DNA of 64,000 nt from contig CM076263.1 in assembly GCA_038380795.1 (NCBI GenBank), positions 13,568,709-13,632,708 on the forward strand. Direction: 5' to 3'. Source of the DNA: Pyrocephalus nanus (Eukaryota; Chordata; Aves; Passeriformes; Tyrannidae). Below are positions 23,951 through 37,084 of the stretch, in pieces. The notes below the pieces were generated by a model. That model was not told the DNA's origin. It searched no databases and saw nothing but the letters and a program-made list of their open reading frames with translations. Made by a program: the position numbers and the translations under genes. How positions within the stretch are numbered: the stretch's first letter is position 1; the number at the start of each line of letters is the position of its first letter.

Positions 23951-26856
23951 TGGGAATAGCGGAGCGTAGCCGCGGATGCCCTCAGATTAATTGTGAAAGG
24001 TGCGGGCTAGCAGGACATCCGGCATGCTTAAGTGTTGTGTTACCCAGCTGCTGTTGTAGATACCGCGAGGGTGGATGAAGCCACGCGAAAAAGGAAGGGG
24101 AGCGACGTTCCTTCTGAGTGCTTTTCAATGCTAAGGAAGCATTGTGTTCTTCCTTCAGACACCTTTCTGGCAAAAGGCTCGGCTGCTCTGGACAAGCTGA
24201 AGGACCTCTGTAACGAAGGGAAAGAGCCTCCTTCTGCGCTTTTTCAGCTCTATACTCAGGTATTGCATTTAAAACATCAAGCTGACTTTCAAGAAAATCT
24301 GTGTAGGTTGTGAGAGAGGCTTTGGTGGAAAAAGGAGGATAGAGCAGAAAGGGATGTCTTTTTACTTGGTGCATATGGTGAACATCCGTGAAGCTCGTGG
24401 CTGCACCTGACTTGTATAACCTAGGAGTCGATAATAATTGTATTGATACTTTAGGGACAGAAAAGGCTTTGACTTTACGTTCACTGTCAGCAATCTTCCA
24501 GTACTAAGTTGCACCTTTAGTAAACAAAATGTTAAAAAATACCTTTAAATTGTATTTTATAAACTAACAAGTTTTCTATGTTAGGAAACACCACTGGTTT
24601 ACCACTGCTGGTAGCATTTTTCTTCTGTATGTCTTCTTGTTTTCATAGGCTGTCCTAGACATAACATATTTTGAGGAAAACCAGCTTGTGGATGAAGACT
24701 TTCCAGAAGAAACTTCCTTGCAAAAACTTAAAGAACTTATTTGTATTCTCTCAGAACCAGAAGATCTAGTGAGGGAATGCAACATAGATGAAGAAGTGAG
24801 TACTGATGCTTTTGAGCCAGAGGATTAATTATTTCATTATTTTAAAATAAAAAATCTGAAACAGGATCATAGTATTTGTTTTTTTGATGGACAGAACTTG
24901 AGGTATTTTAAATATTTTCAAGTCTTACTTGAAAATAGTCATTCCTGAAAATATTGTTTGAAATAACTTGTTCCATGCTCAGAATTTCTCTCACTAACAT
25001 TTCCTTACTGCACAGGATGTTAATGATAATTCAGTTTGACAGTTTTCAGTATTAGGTTAGTTTTGTGTCTCTGAGTGTTGCTGTCAAGTACAGCCTCTAA
25101 AGTAAGAGACTTAAAACACTCCTTGCATGTGTGACAGTGTTTATAACTAGTTCAGGTGGGTTACTTTTGTGTTAGCCCAGTTTGTTGGATTTTATTTCAG
25201 CCTGTTAACATCCTTGGTGCAGAATTGTTAGAATGTCTTTACTGGAGGAAAGGAGCCCTGCTTTACATGTACTGTCACACTGCAAAAGAAAGGAGAGAAT
25301 GGCTACAACGAAACATTGCCGCATTTAAAAAGGTAAAGGAAATGAAAACGTTCTGTGAGCTTGTAAATACAGCTTTGAAGTTTGACTCTTCACTTTTAAA
25401 ATATGGATGCTTTTTTAATCTTTTTTTTCTTTCTCTCTCTCTTTTTTTTTTTTTTTTTTTTTAGTAGGATTTTGGGGAATTCATAGAATTATTTCTGGCT
25501 ATCATTAATTTAACCAGAACTTATTTTTTCTTCCTTTTTAACTGTACTCAGTTTCTTAATGATGGAGTTCATTACTTGATGAAGATGCTTAGCTTTAGAT
25601 GCCCTCTTCAGCTAAATGAAGATGTCTTACTTCAAGATAAAGACACAGCTAGATTACTCAGCGAAGGTAAACAAACACAAAAAACCCTGAAAAAAACCCA
25701 CAACCCCCTCCTCTTAATAACTGCTTCACTTTATGAAGTGTTTTTTTGCGTGTTTTCGTTCTTTGAATTCGTATTCAAAACCTGTCACTTTTTAGAACGA
25801 AGGTAATAATGAAGCCAATAAGCAAGCAGCAGTGCTTGCCCCCTTCTTTTTTGACTTGTGCATTTTAGGAAGTGGTGGTGTTCATTTTCCTGTGTTTTTG
25901 AGCACACTGGATGAAGGTGAACTGAGACGGTGTTTTATGCTGAACATCTGTGTTTTACAGCCATCCAGTTGACAATTGACAAATGTTTAAGGCACAGATA
26001 AGGCTGCAGAGGGTGCTAGATGTTTGCATATTGGTCTGGCTGTTCAGCTCTAGAATAACACAGCTAAAAAGAATTAAGGACTTCACACATAAAAACTACA
26101 TGCAAACCTGCTCAGATTTGGCAAATTCTCTCTGTCACTACTTTATGTAGTTTTATGTAAGTTGCATTACTGTAGAGCAGTCTGTAGAACTGTCTTCTTT
26201 TAGTCTTGAATTGTGGGAGGCACAGAAATATTCTAACATAAATATGTATAGTCATGCCTGTGCTTACTATTGAAATTCTCAAAGGAAATAGGCAAACATA
26301 ATTATCAGAATTATATGGCAATCTTAAAGATTTTAGCATTATGGAGGGTCAAAATGGACAGAGTAAGAAGCACAGTCTTGATCTGTGTTCTCTTCTGGGC
26401 ATTGTCAGTCATTTCAGGGTTAAGATTTGGGGTTTTTTGGTGTACCTGTTTAACAGGCACTGTAATTTTGGAATTTTTTTCCAGGAAACTAAAAAAAAAA
26501 AAAAAAGTTAACAAGCTGTGTGTTTGCTTAGAACAATAAAGTACTTGGTATAAATTATTTTTGCAGGTGTATTTAGTGACACTCACTTACTGGCAATGAT
26601 GTACTGTGGAGAAATGTGCTACTGGGGACTGAAACACTGGGGAGAAGGGAAGCAGGAAAGCCCCAAGTCAATAGATCCCGTGTCTGACAGCAGCCTGGGC
26701 AGCGGAACACAGAGCGTGTGGCTGGACTTCCAAGAAACAGGGAAAAACATGTTAACTAAGTATGTGGCCGTATGTGAGGGACCTTTAAGAGGCCAAGGGT
26801 GGAACACAACGACGGCGAAACAAATGCTGCGCGATTTCGTGAAACCCCACGGCTAA
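23760..26856 (+). CDS. RIMOC1: RIMOC1 / C5orf51, RAB7A-interacting MON1-CCZ1 complex subunit
   Basis: Six coding exons: 23,760-23,847; 24,159-24,259; 24,649-24,795; 25,201-25,332; 25,552-25,666; 26,567-26,856. All junctions are GT-AG and stay in frame, giving 290 codons (human about 294). Conserved blocks are DITYFEENQLVDEDFPEE, ECLYWRKGALLYMYCHT, RCPLQLNEDVLLQDKDTARL and MMYCGEMCYWG, plus CEGPL..Q.WNTT near the C-terminus. The human protein binds the MON1-CCZ1 exchange factor and RAB7A and supports RAB7 recruitment in mitophagy. It is soluble, with no signal peptide or membrane segment. The Ala/Arg-rich first 29 residues differ from human, as usual for this exon. The gene lies head-to-head with OXCT1 and its stop is 388 bp before the FBXO4 start codon. 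Confidence 0.94.
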
Positions 26857-26978
26857 AACCCGCCGGGGGAAGAAAACACCGCGTCCTCAGAGCACAACTA
26901 AGGAGCTTTTGCCTCTGCTTCAGCGTCCGATTTTATTTTTTTTATTATTTTTTAAACCGAAATGTATACTCCTGCTGC

Positions 26979-27108
26979 ATTAAACAACAACAAAAAAAAA
27001 ACAAACACGCAAACACACACTCTCTCTCAAAGAACTCCTGGAACACCAAGGTCCAAAGTTTAATAATCAAGTACTTCGAGCCGGGGAGTGGGTAGGAACC
27101 CCAATAAA
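26979..27108 (+). terminator. Candidate RIMOC1 polyadenylation signals
   Basis: ATTAAA at 26,979-26,984 and AATAAA at 27,103-27,108 lie 123 and 247 bp after the RIMOC1 stop codon. The second is only about 140 bp before the FBXO4 start codon and is followed by an (AAAC)n tract, so the 3' end would fall inside the FBXO4 promoter region. Confidence 0.45.
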
Positions 27109-27244
27109 ACAAACAAACAAACAAACAAAAAAAACCCGCAGGCAAAACGAACTGCCCTCGGGCGAGGATGGCGGGCGTCCCCCCTCAACCCGTGCCAAAG
27201 TCCGCGGCGCCGGCGCGCTGGTTGTGAGGGGCGGTGGCGGCGCC

Positions 27245-30200
27245 ATGGCCGCCGAGGGAGGAGAGGAGCGGGGAGGAGGCTTGGAAGCGGCCGTGAGGGG
27301 TGGGCTGCGCGTCCTCCGGGAGCGCTGGATGCGGGGGGGCCGCGAACGCGGCGGTACCGCCGCGTTCGCGGCCCCTCCGCATCCAGCGCCCCCGGGAGAC
27401 TCCGAGGAGGCGAGCGCCCTGCAGAGGCTGCCGGTGAGTGTGGGGGCCCGCTCGGACATCCCCGCCTTCTCCCGGCTCCGCTCCCGAGTCGTTTAAACCT
27501 CCGCTCTTCCCCCCCACCCTCCTCACCACCCCTGGTTTTCAGATCGACGTGCAGCTGAACATCATGTCCTTCCTCTCGCCCCAAGATCTGTGCCGCCTGG
27601 GAAGCACGAGTAGTTACTGGAGGGCGGTGGTGCGGGACCCGCTGCTGTGGAGGTATTTTCTCCTGCGGGATCTCCCGCTCTGGACGTGTGTTGATTGGAA
27701 GTCGCTCCCGGAGGTGGAGGTTTTTGAAAAAGCGTTTTCGGACGCCAGCGATAAGGCACTGTATGATTACATGGCAGTGTAAGTATCTTCATGTTCTCTT
27801 AACGTGGCTTTAAAATCTCTCTTCAGCTGTACAATACTCAGCCCACAGGCATGTTTCATATATACAGCAATAAAGCTCTGCTGTAACCTGCTGTTTAAAT
27901 TTTGTCATATACACAGCAGTAAAGCTCTGCTGTAACCTGCTGTTTAAATTCTGATCTTTTAACAAATCCTTCGTCTATTTTGGAAATACAGTTTCCTGCT
28001 CTTCGACGGTCTGGTCAGTTCTTTCTGTTTTGTAGCTCAACAGGAATGTAAGACACTGTAAAAAACAAAGAGCTGATTATAAAAATTAAAGCTGTTTGTA
28101 AACTGTGTGTCTGCTGTGCCACAGAAATACGGTCATCTCAAAAGCCCTGCATACTGTTGATAAAGAAGTGTTCTTTGCTCTCAGTACAATGGCAAGTGAT
28201 TTCTCCTTTAAGCACTAAGAAGTTTTCAAACTACTACAAGTGGAATGAATCTTTTTTTTTTTTTTCATCTTACATGGAAGACCTAATAATAAAAAAAACC
28301 TTTTTGAATGCACAGAAAACTGGTTTCAGATGGCATAGTTGAAAAGCACAGCAACACTCACAATGTGTGTAGATGACTGACAAGAACTCCTAAAACAATC
28401 AGATTATGTTGTGGCAATTTTTTTTGAACTTCATTTGATTCCCTTGATTGATTTGTAGTAGTAGTTTGTGGGTTGGTTTGGTGTTTTTTTTATTTATTTG
28501 CAGTTAAATTTTCCAAAGGTGATTCTTAACATGTTTTTTCATGTTAAGTGCACTAACTTCTGCAATCTCTATGCTCTTCAGCCCCACTTTACAGGCAGCA
28601 ACAATGCACCCACAATTTGAAGTGCAAAAAACATCCTGATTTTGAAACTGGAGTTAATTCTCTGCAGGTCTCACTACGTCAGAGCATTGCCTATTTGAAA
28701 CCACCTGCCACTGATTTCCATTGTGTCTGTGTGCACTTAGTGGTTCTGCTGATCTCAACTGAAGTGTCTCAGTGTAGGTGTAGAACAGCACGTTTGATGT
28801 TTTTATGCAAGAACTCCAGACTGATCCTTTATATGATAATGTCACATGGTGTAAATTTCACTTAGAAGTGGTTTGTCCAGCAGCAGCCTACCATGACTGC
28901 AAAAGCAGACTGAAGCTGCTTCTCTAGGATATCTGTCTGTTACTCTTTCCCTTGGTTTCCAAAGTCTTTTCATGCCTTCTAGCTTCTGCACCAAGTGAGC
29001 ACATAAGCTTGCAGACAACACTTATTCACAGCATGCGTGCCCTGTACCTACAGGGACATGGTCCATTTCAGGTGGTTACCTGTTTCAAACACAGCAGTCT
29101 AATTAAGGTTTGAAATGTACTCACCAGTCTCATTTTCTTAATTTTTTTATGTGACTCATCTGCTTTGATGTTATTTTATCTATATTTTGTTTTCAGTGAG
29201 GGTGGGGAAATGTGTTACTTTATTTTATTTTAAACAAACTGGATGATCTATAGATAGCAGCATTACCAAGGTCCAAAAAGTCAGTATTTGGACTTCAAAA
29301 GAACTGATGCGTTTGCCTGCTTTGTACTGGTGTTTGAAACCATCAATTTGGAACTCAGTAATTTTTGATCTATTCTTTTTGAGTTGACCCAGAAGCAAAG
29401 CATGAGAAGTGTGGGACCTAAGTCAATTTATGTTGTTTGATTAATACCTCTTGTGCATTTTGTGTTTAATTTCTAGTTGCATCTATTTTACACAGATACA
29501 AAAAGAGCTGTCCTCAGAGCAGAAGAAGTTTGCGATCAAGCCGACCGCGGTACGGGGCTGTGACTTCCTTTCTGCAGTCACTGGTCACTCAGGCAGAACC
29601 TCGCTTTGCCATGTTTGGGCCGGGTTTGGAAGAGCTGGACGACTCTTTAGTGCAAAAGATGATGACGTCCCCGGAAATTCTGCTGGTTGCTGGCCTACCT
29701 CACAGACAGATTCATGGTAATGATGGTTCTGGCTTATGGCCTTTATACTTTGTGCGCAAATATAACACAAAAAAAAAAAGTGGATGGAGAAATAGAGAAA
29801 AAGGATGGGTTTTTTTGTCCCCTTAGAAGTCAGCAACATCATGGAAAAAAACAAACCATTTCCTTTCTTTGTATTTGTTCAGAAGGATAAATGCAGTGAA
29901 CATTTGGGACAAACTAACAGCTGCAGTGAATTTATGACTAAATTTGCAACAATATCAGAAGGATCGTTTTGCTCCTTGTACTTACTTCATCCAAAATTCC
30001 ATGTTACAGGTCTTGTTGTAATGGATAAATGCAGGCAGAACTTTGTTTAGGTACTACTGCTTGCAGTGGGGGGGTTAAAAAACACATTTGTGTTTTTATA
30101 CAGGAACTCAAGACTGATCCTTTATATGATTATGTCAAATGGTGTAAATTTCATTTAGAAGAGTTACAAGAGCAGGTGAAGGATTTTTTTGATATGTAAA

Positions 30201-33200
30201 AGAATAGCTTTGAACATCTGTAATTTCACTTCAGTCCAAACCAGAGACAAAAATGTATTACTTTTTCACTAATGTTTATTTCAGCACATCAGAATTGGAA
30301 TAATGGTACTGTATTTACAGAAAGTGTGAAAATTATTTTTAGTGTTTTTTAATTTCTCTCGTTTCCAATGCAGATTGTCTTTAACAGACTAGAGCCTTTG
30401 CTATGGCAATTTCAGCTAAACACAAGTCTGCCTCCTTTCTGATTTAGGTTTCTAGGTTCAAGTCTAATTATGAGAAATGGAAATGCCTCTTTTTTTTTTA
30501 AATATAATTGAATTGATTTTCATTAAATTAATAGTTTGACCAATTAGGGCATGTATAAAATTTATTGTAAGAGAGTAAAGCTGCTACCCCTAGCAGCAAT
30601 ATCTAGGCTTGAATATATCCACTTTATGGCATCACTGGAATTTTCAGACTACTACTTAATTCTGTTCAGTAGCCAAGTAGTGGTAATCTCATATATTCAT
30701 TTTTTTCCCTCTAGGAATTGGATCTGGAGTCAGTTTTCAGTTTAATAACAGTCAAAAATTCAATATTCTGACACTGTACTCCACCACCAGGTAAGATAAG
30801 ATTTGGTCTCCACCAAATAAAATGTACAGTTTCTCATTCATTTCATACCTTCCTCATATTTTGGTCATGTGACTTCTATTTGTGCATTCACATGCATAGA
30901 AATTCCTTATAAATTTAAATTGAAGCTTCAATGTCTTTGCTTTTCCTTTCTTTCTTCAACTGCTGAGTTTTCACATGGAAGTGATAAAGTTTTTCCAAGC
31001 CTCTTACATAACCACATGTGTGTGACAGGTACAGTACCGGTGCTTCTATCCCTCTTGAAACCTTATTTGATTCTCTTTTGAAACACTACATAAACTCCTC
31101 CGGGATGTATTTTCATGTGCACATTGCTAGCCATCTTCTATATGAACACTAGGAAAGAAGGCGGGGTGGAAGGGGGCGAAACTGTTTTGCTGGTTCATAC
31201 CATTTTCCTGTCCCTTTCCTCTGCCACTTAGACTCTCAGGATTGAGGGTTTGCTTTCTCAGTTAACCTGACTACTGAAATACTGAAATATCTTCCAGTGT
31301 GGAAAGGAGGAGAGCAAGGACAGAGCAAGCTGTTGCTGTGAATAAGATGTTTTACCAGGAGAATAGCACAGAAGGGAATCAGCAAGCCGTGCACTACAGT
31401 GTAATAGATCAAGTGAAGAAGGTGTGCGAAGTAGTTGATGGATTCATTTATGTTGCTAATGCAGAAGCTCATAAAAGTAAGGGCTTAATCTTTATTTTTT
31501 TATACTTTGAGAATAATTGGAATGTTATAAAAATTACAAAGAATATACAATATACCATAATCCACGTTCTCATCCTTTCAAAATCTGCTTTATTAGTGCT
31601 GTTTCTTCATGGCTTATCCTGTCTCCTGCCTGAGACACTTTCTCCTCAACCTTTGATGGGTTATGGCCCCTTTTTTTGTTTGTGACACATACTGATACGG
31701 TTGCTATCTGAACTGGAAATCATCAGGATTAAAAAAGAACACAAACAAAAACCTTGGCCATGTGTAGGAGAAGCCTGAAATACATTGTTTGTGGTGTAAT
31801 AGTCTGGAACCAGAACCTTCACCAGGAAAATTCAGTAAAAAATGCAATTAGTCTAAATCAGGATAGTCCTGTAAGAGGATAATCCAAATAACTATTATTG
31901 TAATTGTCTGTACATTCATCAGCTTTAAATGGAGAGAAAAGGGTGGTTCAGAAAAGAAGTGGATTAAAAAAAATGTGAGGGAATATGCTAAGGAGAAAAG
32001 TACGTCCCATAGGGAAGAGCTGCTGACTGTACAGGATGTGAGTATTTCTGAATGGCTTGTTGCAACTTTGATCTGTGTAAGGTATTCAGAAAACACTGAT
32101 GTTAAGGACTGAAGTATGTTGCCTGTAGAATCTATGCAGACCTTTAAATAACATTTGAACATGACATTAATATCTGTATGACACGTATGCAGGTAAATCA
32201 GTCTTGTGATAAGCAGAACTAGATCGCTTGGCCCTTCTGGCCCTCTGGTTTGTCACCTCTGAAATAAAAAAAAGAAATTAAAAACCCCTCCAAAATCAAC
32301 AACGAAACACTTCCTTGGATTTGCATATATTTTAAGACTCATATGTTAAAAATTGTTCCTCAGAGCACGATCGTCAGGAGGAACGAGCTCGTATTTTGGC
32401 GATGATTGATCCAGCCCTCGGGCCTCCGACCAGACCTCTGCTCGTTTTGTCCTGTGTCTCTCACACTGGTGTGGAAAGAACTCCATGTGTTTACATTGCA
32501 CATCAACTGCAACTAAATCTGCTACATCAGCCCTGGATGGTAGTTGCACTTAAACCTTTAATCTCTGTTTCTCTTTGGTTTACATTCAATTTAGGCTTTC
32601 AGGTTCGTGAACCACTCATACCTATGCAAGTGTGCAGTTTTCTACGCTAGTACATGAGCTCTCCACTTAAGTGAGGGATTTAGTTTCTCTGGTCCTCTAA
32701 GCTGAATCATTAGCCTGTCTGAGCATAGGGAGTTAGTTCAGTGGCTTGCCCAGGAACACACAAGAGACTTCAGAGTTTAAGGAAGGACAAATGCTGGTCT
32801 TGAAGGGAGTAAGGAAGCTTCAGTTAATTTAAATCTAAATTACTTGAGTCACAATGCAAGGCCTCGGACACAAGATAGATTTTTGGGCCATTCTCAGGAG
32901 ACTGTTGCTCACTTGGTATGATGTGCTTAAGTTTTTGACAAATCACTTTTTTACCTAGAATGTGCGGTCCTGAACCTGTTCTTTTAATGCTTGTCAAGCT
33001 TAGTATATATAAACACGGGTCAGCCACATATAATTAATTTCTGTTGACGTTGTGTAGCTGAAGAATAATAAAAATGGAAAAAAAAAAATTCTCATTTGAG
33101 ATAATTCCTGTTTTCATAAGGAAAATGTTTACAGGCTTTTAAAAAAAACGAACCATTTATAATAGCCACTTGATAAAAGTGGAAAAATTGATAAAAGTTA

Positions 33201-33672
33201 CAAAATCTGAATATTATTAATATGGGTAGAAGTCTAGAGCTAGCAGCATTTTTGTTTCAAGACTTATGAGAAGAATTTTCAAGTACATTGTCATTTGTAA
33301 ATTAAGGACAATGTTCCAGAAAAGCTGATGGAATGACTGAGAAAAAACTCACGTTGGTTCCAAGAGTGAAAGCTTTCCTGATGGGTCTTAATGTTTGGGT
33401 CTTTTGTTTTCTTACTCTTGCGAAGCCTTTTTTGTCTAAGGGACCTTTACACCAATAATAAAAATTTAGATTTTATGAGTGGTTCTGACTTTACGGATGG
33501 ACATGGAGTGATGTTAAAATACTGTTAGATCCTGTTGCCTGATATGTCTAATACATTAGCTTTTTTTTTCTTATTTGTACAGGTGCAGGACACTGTGGCT
33601 GCAACTTTAGATGGTTTGCTAAATGGAATTGAGTGGCTCTTGGAAGAAGCAAATTGTAAAAATGCACAATAA
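27245..33672 (+). CDS. FBXO4: FBXO4, F-box only protein 4 (SCF ubiquitin ligase receptor)
   Basis: Seven coding exons: 27,245-27,433; 27,543-27,778; 29,496-29,716; 30,715-30,790; 31,298-31,476; 32,364-32,539; 33,583-33,672. All are in frame and give 388 codons (human 387). The F-box is at about residues 60-107 (VQLNIMSFLSPQDLCRLGST, then W..VVRDPLLWRYFLLRDLP), where it would bind SKP1. The C-terminal substrate-binding domain, an atypical GTPase fold in human that binds TRF1, is recognisable as RPRYGAVTSFLQSL, FAMFGPGLEEL, VCEVVDGFIYVANAEAHK, RPLLVLSCVSH and LNGIEWLLEE. Known human targets include cyclin D1 and TRF1. Residues 1-59 diverge from human and include a palindromic stretch. The gene starts in a CpG island shortly after RIMOC1. 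Introns hold no other gene, only a small internal duplication. Confidence 0.95.
27316..27395. repeat. 80-bp near-perfect palindrome in FBXO4 exon 1
   Basis: The arms are centred on GTAC between 27,355 and 27,356. From 27,322 to 27,389 only one base pair fails, and with one more mismatch the symmetry reaches 27,316-27,395. The arms contain CCGCGAACGCGGCGG and its complement. It is translated as part of the weakly conserved FBXO4 N-terminus. Confidence 0.93.
28788..28868 (+). repeat. Intronic duplicated segment, copy 1 (FBXO4 intron 2)
   Basis: About 80 bp matching 30,083-30,160 with scattered changes ('gactgatcctttatatgat', 'tggtgtaaatttca'). The similarity ends after 'ttagaag'. This copy reads open for about 20 codons but has no donor site at the matching place. 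Confidence 0.75.
30083..30175 (+). repeat. Intronic duplicated segment, copy 2, exon-like (FBXO4 intron 3)
   Basis: Direct repeat partner of 28,788-28,868. Here a 72-nt block (30,104-30,175) is preceded by TATACAG and followed by GTGAAG, and is open in one frame (ELKTDPLYDYVKWCKFHLEE, then LQEQ). Spliced between FBXO4 exons 3 and 4 it would enter another frame and meet TGA within five codons. I do not recognise the peptide. Confidence 0.6.
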
Positions 33673-36600
33673 TGGAATTGTGCATTGTTGTACTGTATAA
33701 ACCCTTTGGTGTTTTGCATTTCATTTGAAGTGGAAGTCTTGTCCTTCCTCCCAGGGCACTGTCAGAAGTAAAATTTAAAAGACAAACCTGCATATATATC
33801 ACGGCATGTACCTAAATAATTAACATTCTTCCAACTACAATCCTGAATTAGAAGTACAAGTAGGATTGCATGCATTCCAGCAGCTATGAAGTAATTCAGT
33901 GGGCCAGTCTGGGTGTTTTGGTTGCTTTCCTTCTTTCAGCCAGGGGCCTTCAGAGTACAATCTTCTCAGTATATCTGTTTGTCTAATCTCTTCTGTAAAT
34001 ACATGTAACACTATATTAGTTTATCAGCACAGCCCTGTGACAGGCACCACACATTCAGTCAACATTTTCAGTAGAGATCTCAACAGGGACAGTTCCCAAC
34101 CAAAGAAAATATACTGTACTTGGTACAGTAGTAGGCTGACAGAAAGACAGCAACTCTTCCAAAAGCATGAATTCCCATGCATTTTTTCCAGAAACAGTGT
34201 CGACAAAAAATAGCAGAGGGAATGTCCGCCCAGACCAAAATTCTTAGAAGCAAACAAGCAAACTGTCATGTATGAATTGTTTCATATTTGTGATCCTGTT
34301 TATTAACCAACCACAAGACTTCAGCAACTTTCTCTTTCTGTTGAAATTATTAGCTTGAACTGGACATACCTCTGATGTAATGAACAAATGTTTAAATAGA
34401 ATCATTAGTACTTCAGAACTTTATCGAATACACAAACTATCAGTTACTGAAATAGTTATGGCCATTTCCAGGTATGAATTGTACCTGTCTTTGAAATTTT
34501 CTACACAGTTGCAAATATTTTTATAAAAAGGGAAGTAACATTTTAAAGCTGGAATTGCATTTTCCGTGTAGATGTTGTTGTGAGATAGTCATATTCTTCC
34601 ACCTTTTTTGTGTTTTTATTATTGGATGAATGTTCAGAAACTTCCCTTGGATTTTTTTTTGCCTGTGCACTTATTTACTTTTTGGGCTTCTTGCTTGTTT
34701 TCCTCTCTCCATGAAATTCAACAGTCTTACAACTTCTCCTTGGAAGCTAGATAAATAATTACACTGGGTATATACAGCTGTAACCGCCCTTGGTCTGGGA
34801 TATGTGAGTGATGCTCAACACAGCTATGTCAGAAATCTCCATTTGAGGAAATGGTTGGATTTTTTTTTAATTAATTAAAAAATGTCTTTTTTTTTTTTTT
34901 TTTTTAAATCTTTATGCACAATTAATTCAGCTTTCTAAGCATTTTTGGACATATGGGAATTTCAAGGGAAAATCCGTAGGAAGATATACTGTGAAAATGT
35001 TGCGGTTTATCCCTCTTTTTTTTAATAGCGTATGTGTGTTTTGCCCTTTAAAATAGAGCAGACACAACAGATTCATTGGTATTTAGGGTAAAATTCCATG
35101 CCTTGTGACTGGGTGTATGTGACTTTCCTGCTGGTCTTAATAATTTCATAGTGATCTGTAGGTAGAGGTTTGAATGCAGCAACCTGATGCTACGCCAGAT
35201 ACAGATAAGGGGGTGGGTTCATGTAAGATCATCATTGTACTTTCTTCACAAGGAATAAATTATTTTTTAAAGAATGTTACTTATAGTCTTTCTGTGTGTG
35301 TTAAGCCCCCCACGTATGCATATGCGTGCACACACACTGCAGTCACACTGTCACAACATAACAAACTATCATTGCCATCGTAAGGAACAAGATTATTTTA
35401 TGTTGCCAGTTTAACAGCTATTCACTCACTGTCCTCTCAAAAGGTCAGGATAATGTAGGGTATATAATTTTTATTAATCTAAAGAACATCAGTTACTTTA
35501 CCTTAAAGACAGGATAACTTTTAGAATTTTAAGTTTTAAGGGTGCAGTCTAGAAAACAAACACTGGGAATGAGAAGTCCATGCAGTGACAGATCTGCATG
35601 ATTGAGTGCTGTGGTGGATCACTACAGGCAAGGAAGGAACCAGGTACACTGTCCAAAAGACAAGCTGAGATGCACAGAGGTGTGCTATGGAGAGGCAGCC
35701 AGCCTGTGGAGGATACATACACCAGACAGTTGCAGAGATGCACTCCATATTTAATTTAGCACTATCTTTTATATTTGACCTAAACCAGTTTCTACTATTT
35801 AAATTTTTGAGTCTGATGAATTTAGAAGTATAGTAAGTCAGTTAAGCTTGGGACTTAAATTGTTAAAATTTCAAAAATAGTTGGATATGGAATCATGATT
35901 TAAATGTATTTTAAAACTTCTTAAGGTAAACACCTTTTTTTTAAAAAAAAAATCTAATTGATCTTGTATTTATCACAGTAAAAGCAACTGTGATGGGTTT
36001 GTGAGAAATAAAATCATTAGGATCTGGATCCCAGAAATCTTTCTTTCCTTGGAATGAAGGATTCTAACAGTGGTAGAAAGAAAATTGCTTTCCTGCCCAC
36101 TGAGACAGGATGTTTACATAAACAGTGGTCACAAAATAAAAGGTTAAAATGGCAATGCACGTGCTGTATAAGAAAACTTGGTCAGTGAGACTTCACCTGA
36201 GCAGCTTTCCCTAGAAGAAGGTGGGTATGGGGATGCTGATTTTCAACATGCTTTTCAAAGACAGGGGACATGCTGCCTCTCCTTTTAATCTGGTGAGATC
36301 ATCAATCTCAATTTTTATGATAGTATGAATATCACAGCTAAACAGAATAGCTGGAGTCACTGTCAAGAAGATGCATGGAAGTAATTGCTGGCATTATTGC
36401 AAGGTGATTGATGCTGTAGTCTGTGATTAAGTGTGCCTTTCATGCCATTTTAGCACCAGTGGTTCTGGATAAATTACTTTCCTGAAATACAAGAATAGAG
36501 AAATAACATTCTTTGGTCAGTTACAGAAGGTGGTAGTATAGCTAGAGCTTGTGCTTAAATTTCAGGCCCAGAGGATGTTTGCACACAAGCTGCTCTCAGT

Positions 36601-37084
36601 TTTCCTGGAGGAGGATGAAACTGCAAATCAAGAGCCTTGAATTAGCTTTGAGTAAAATTTACTACATCATTCCAAACAATTAAAAACAAAGAAGCTTTTT
36701 GCTCTTTTTTCTTCCCACACAGGCAGATACCTTACACAGTGTGTTAATTCTGATTGATACAATACTTTTTGTAATAAGGTAACAATACAAATAAAATGAA
36801 CTGGAAGACAAGAAGGAGAAAATAAATTAGACAACTTTTCTTATGAAGGAGGAAGAACTAAAGGAATATCCTCCCTACAGCTGGATGTTTCTGTGTTTTG
36901 GATTTTGTTATTCTGCTATTTTGCTCTGAACTTTTAGGCACAGAGGTATCCTACAGCATTATTAATGGGAAAGAAAATGCATACAGATGTCACCAAGAGG
37001 CCTGGTAGCATTCTGCCTTCTCAAGAGGACCCTCGTTTTATGTCTTTGTGTCTGTAAAGAAACTCATTACATGGATGTCAAAAG
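33673..37084 (+). other. FBXO4 3' UTR and downstream DNA, no gene seen
   Basis: AT-rich sequence after the FBXO4 stop. Candidate polyadenylation signals include AATAAA at 35,254-35,259 and 36,007-36,012; nearer ones were not found, so the UTR end is not fixed. There is a T run at about 34,888-34,906. ORFs are short and unremarkable. In other birds GHR would be expected further on, but no GHR exon was recognised. Confidence 0.5.

Noticed and set aside
23039..23969. 240- and 274-codon ORFs across the minisatellite
   Set aside because: The peptides are repeats of the 17-bp unit read in different frames and have no gene context.
28617..28865. 82-codon ORF in FBXO4 intron 2
   Set aside because: Only its end shares the intronic duplication; the rest has no support as coding.
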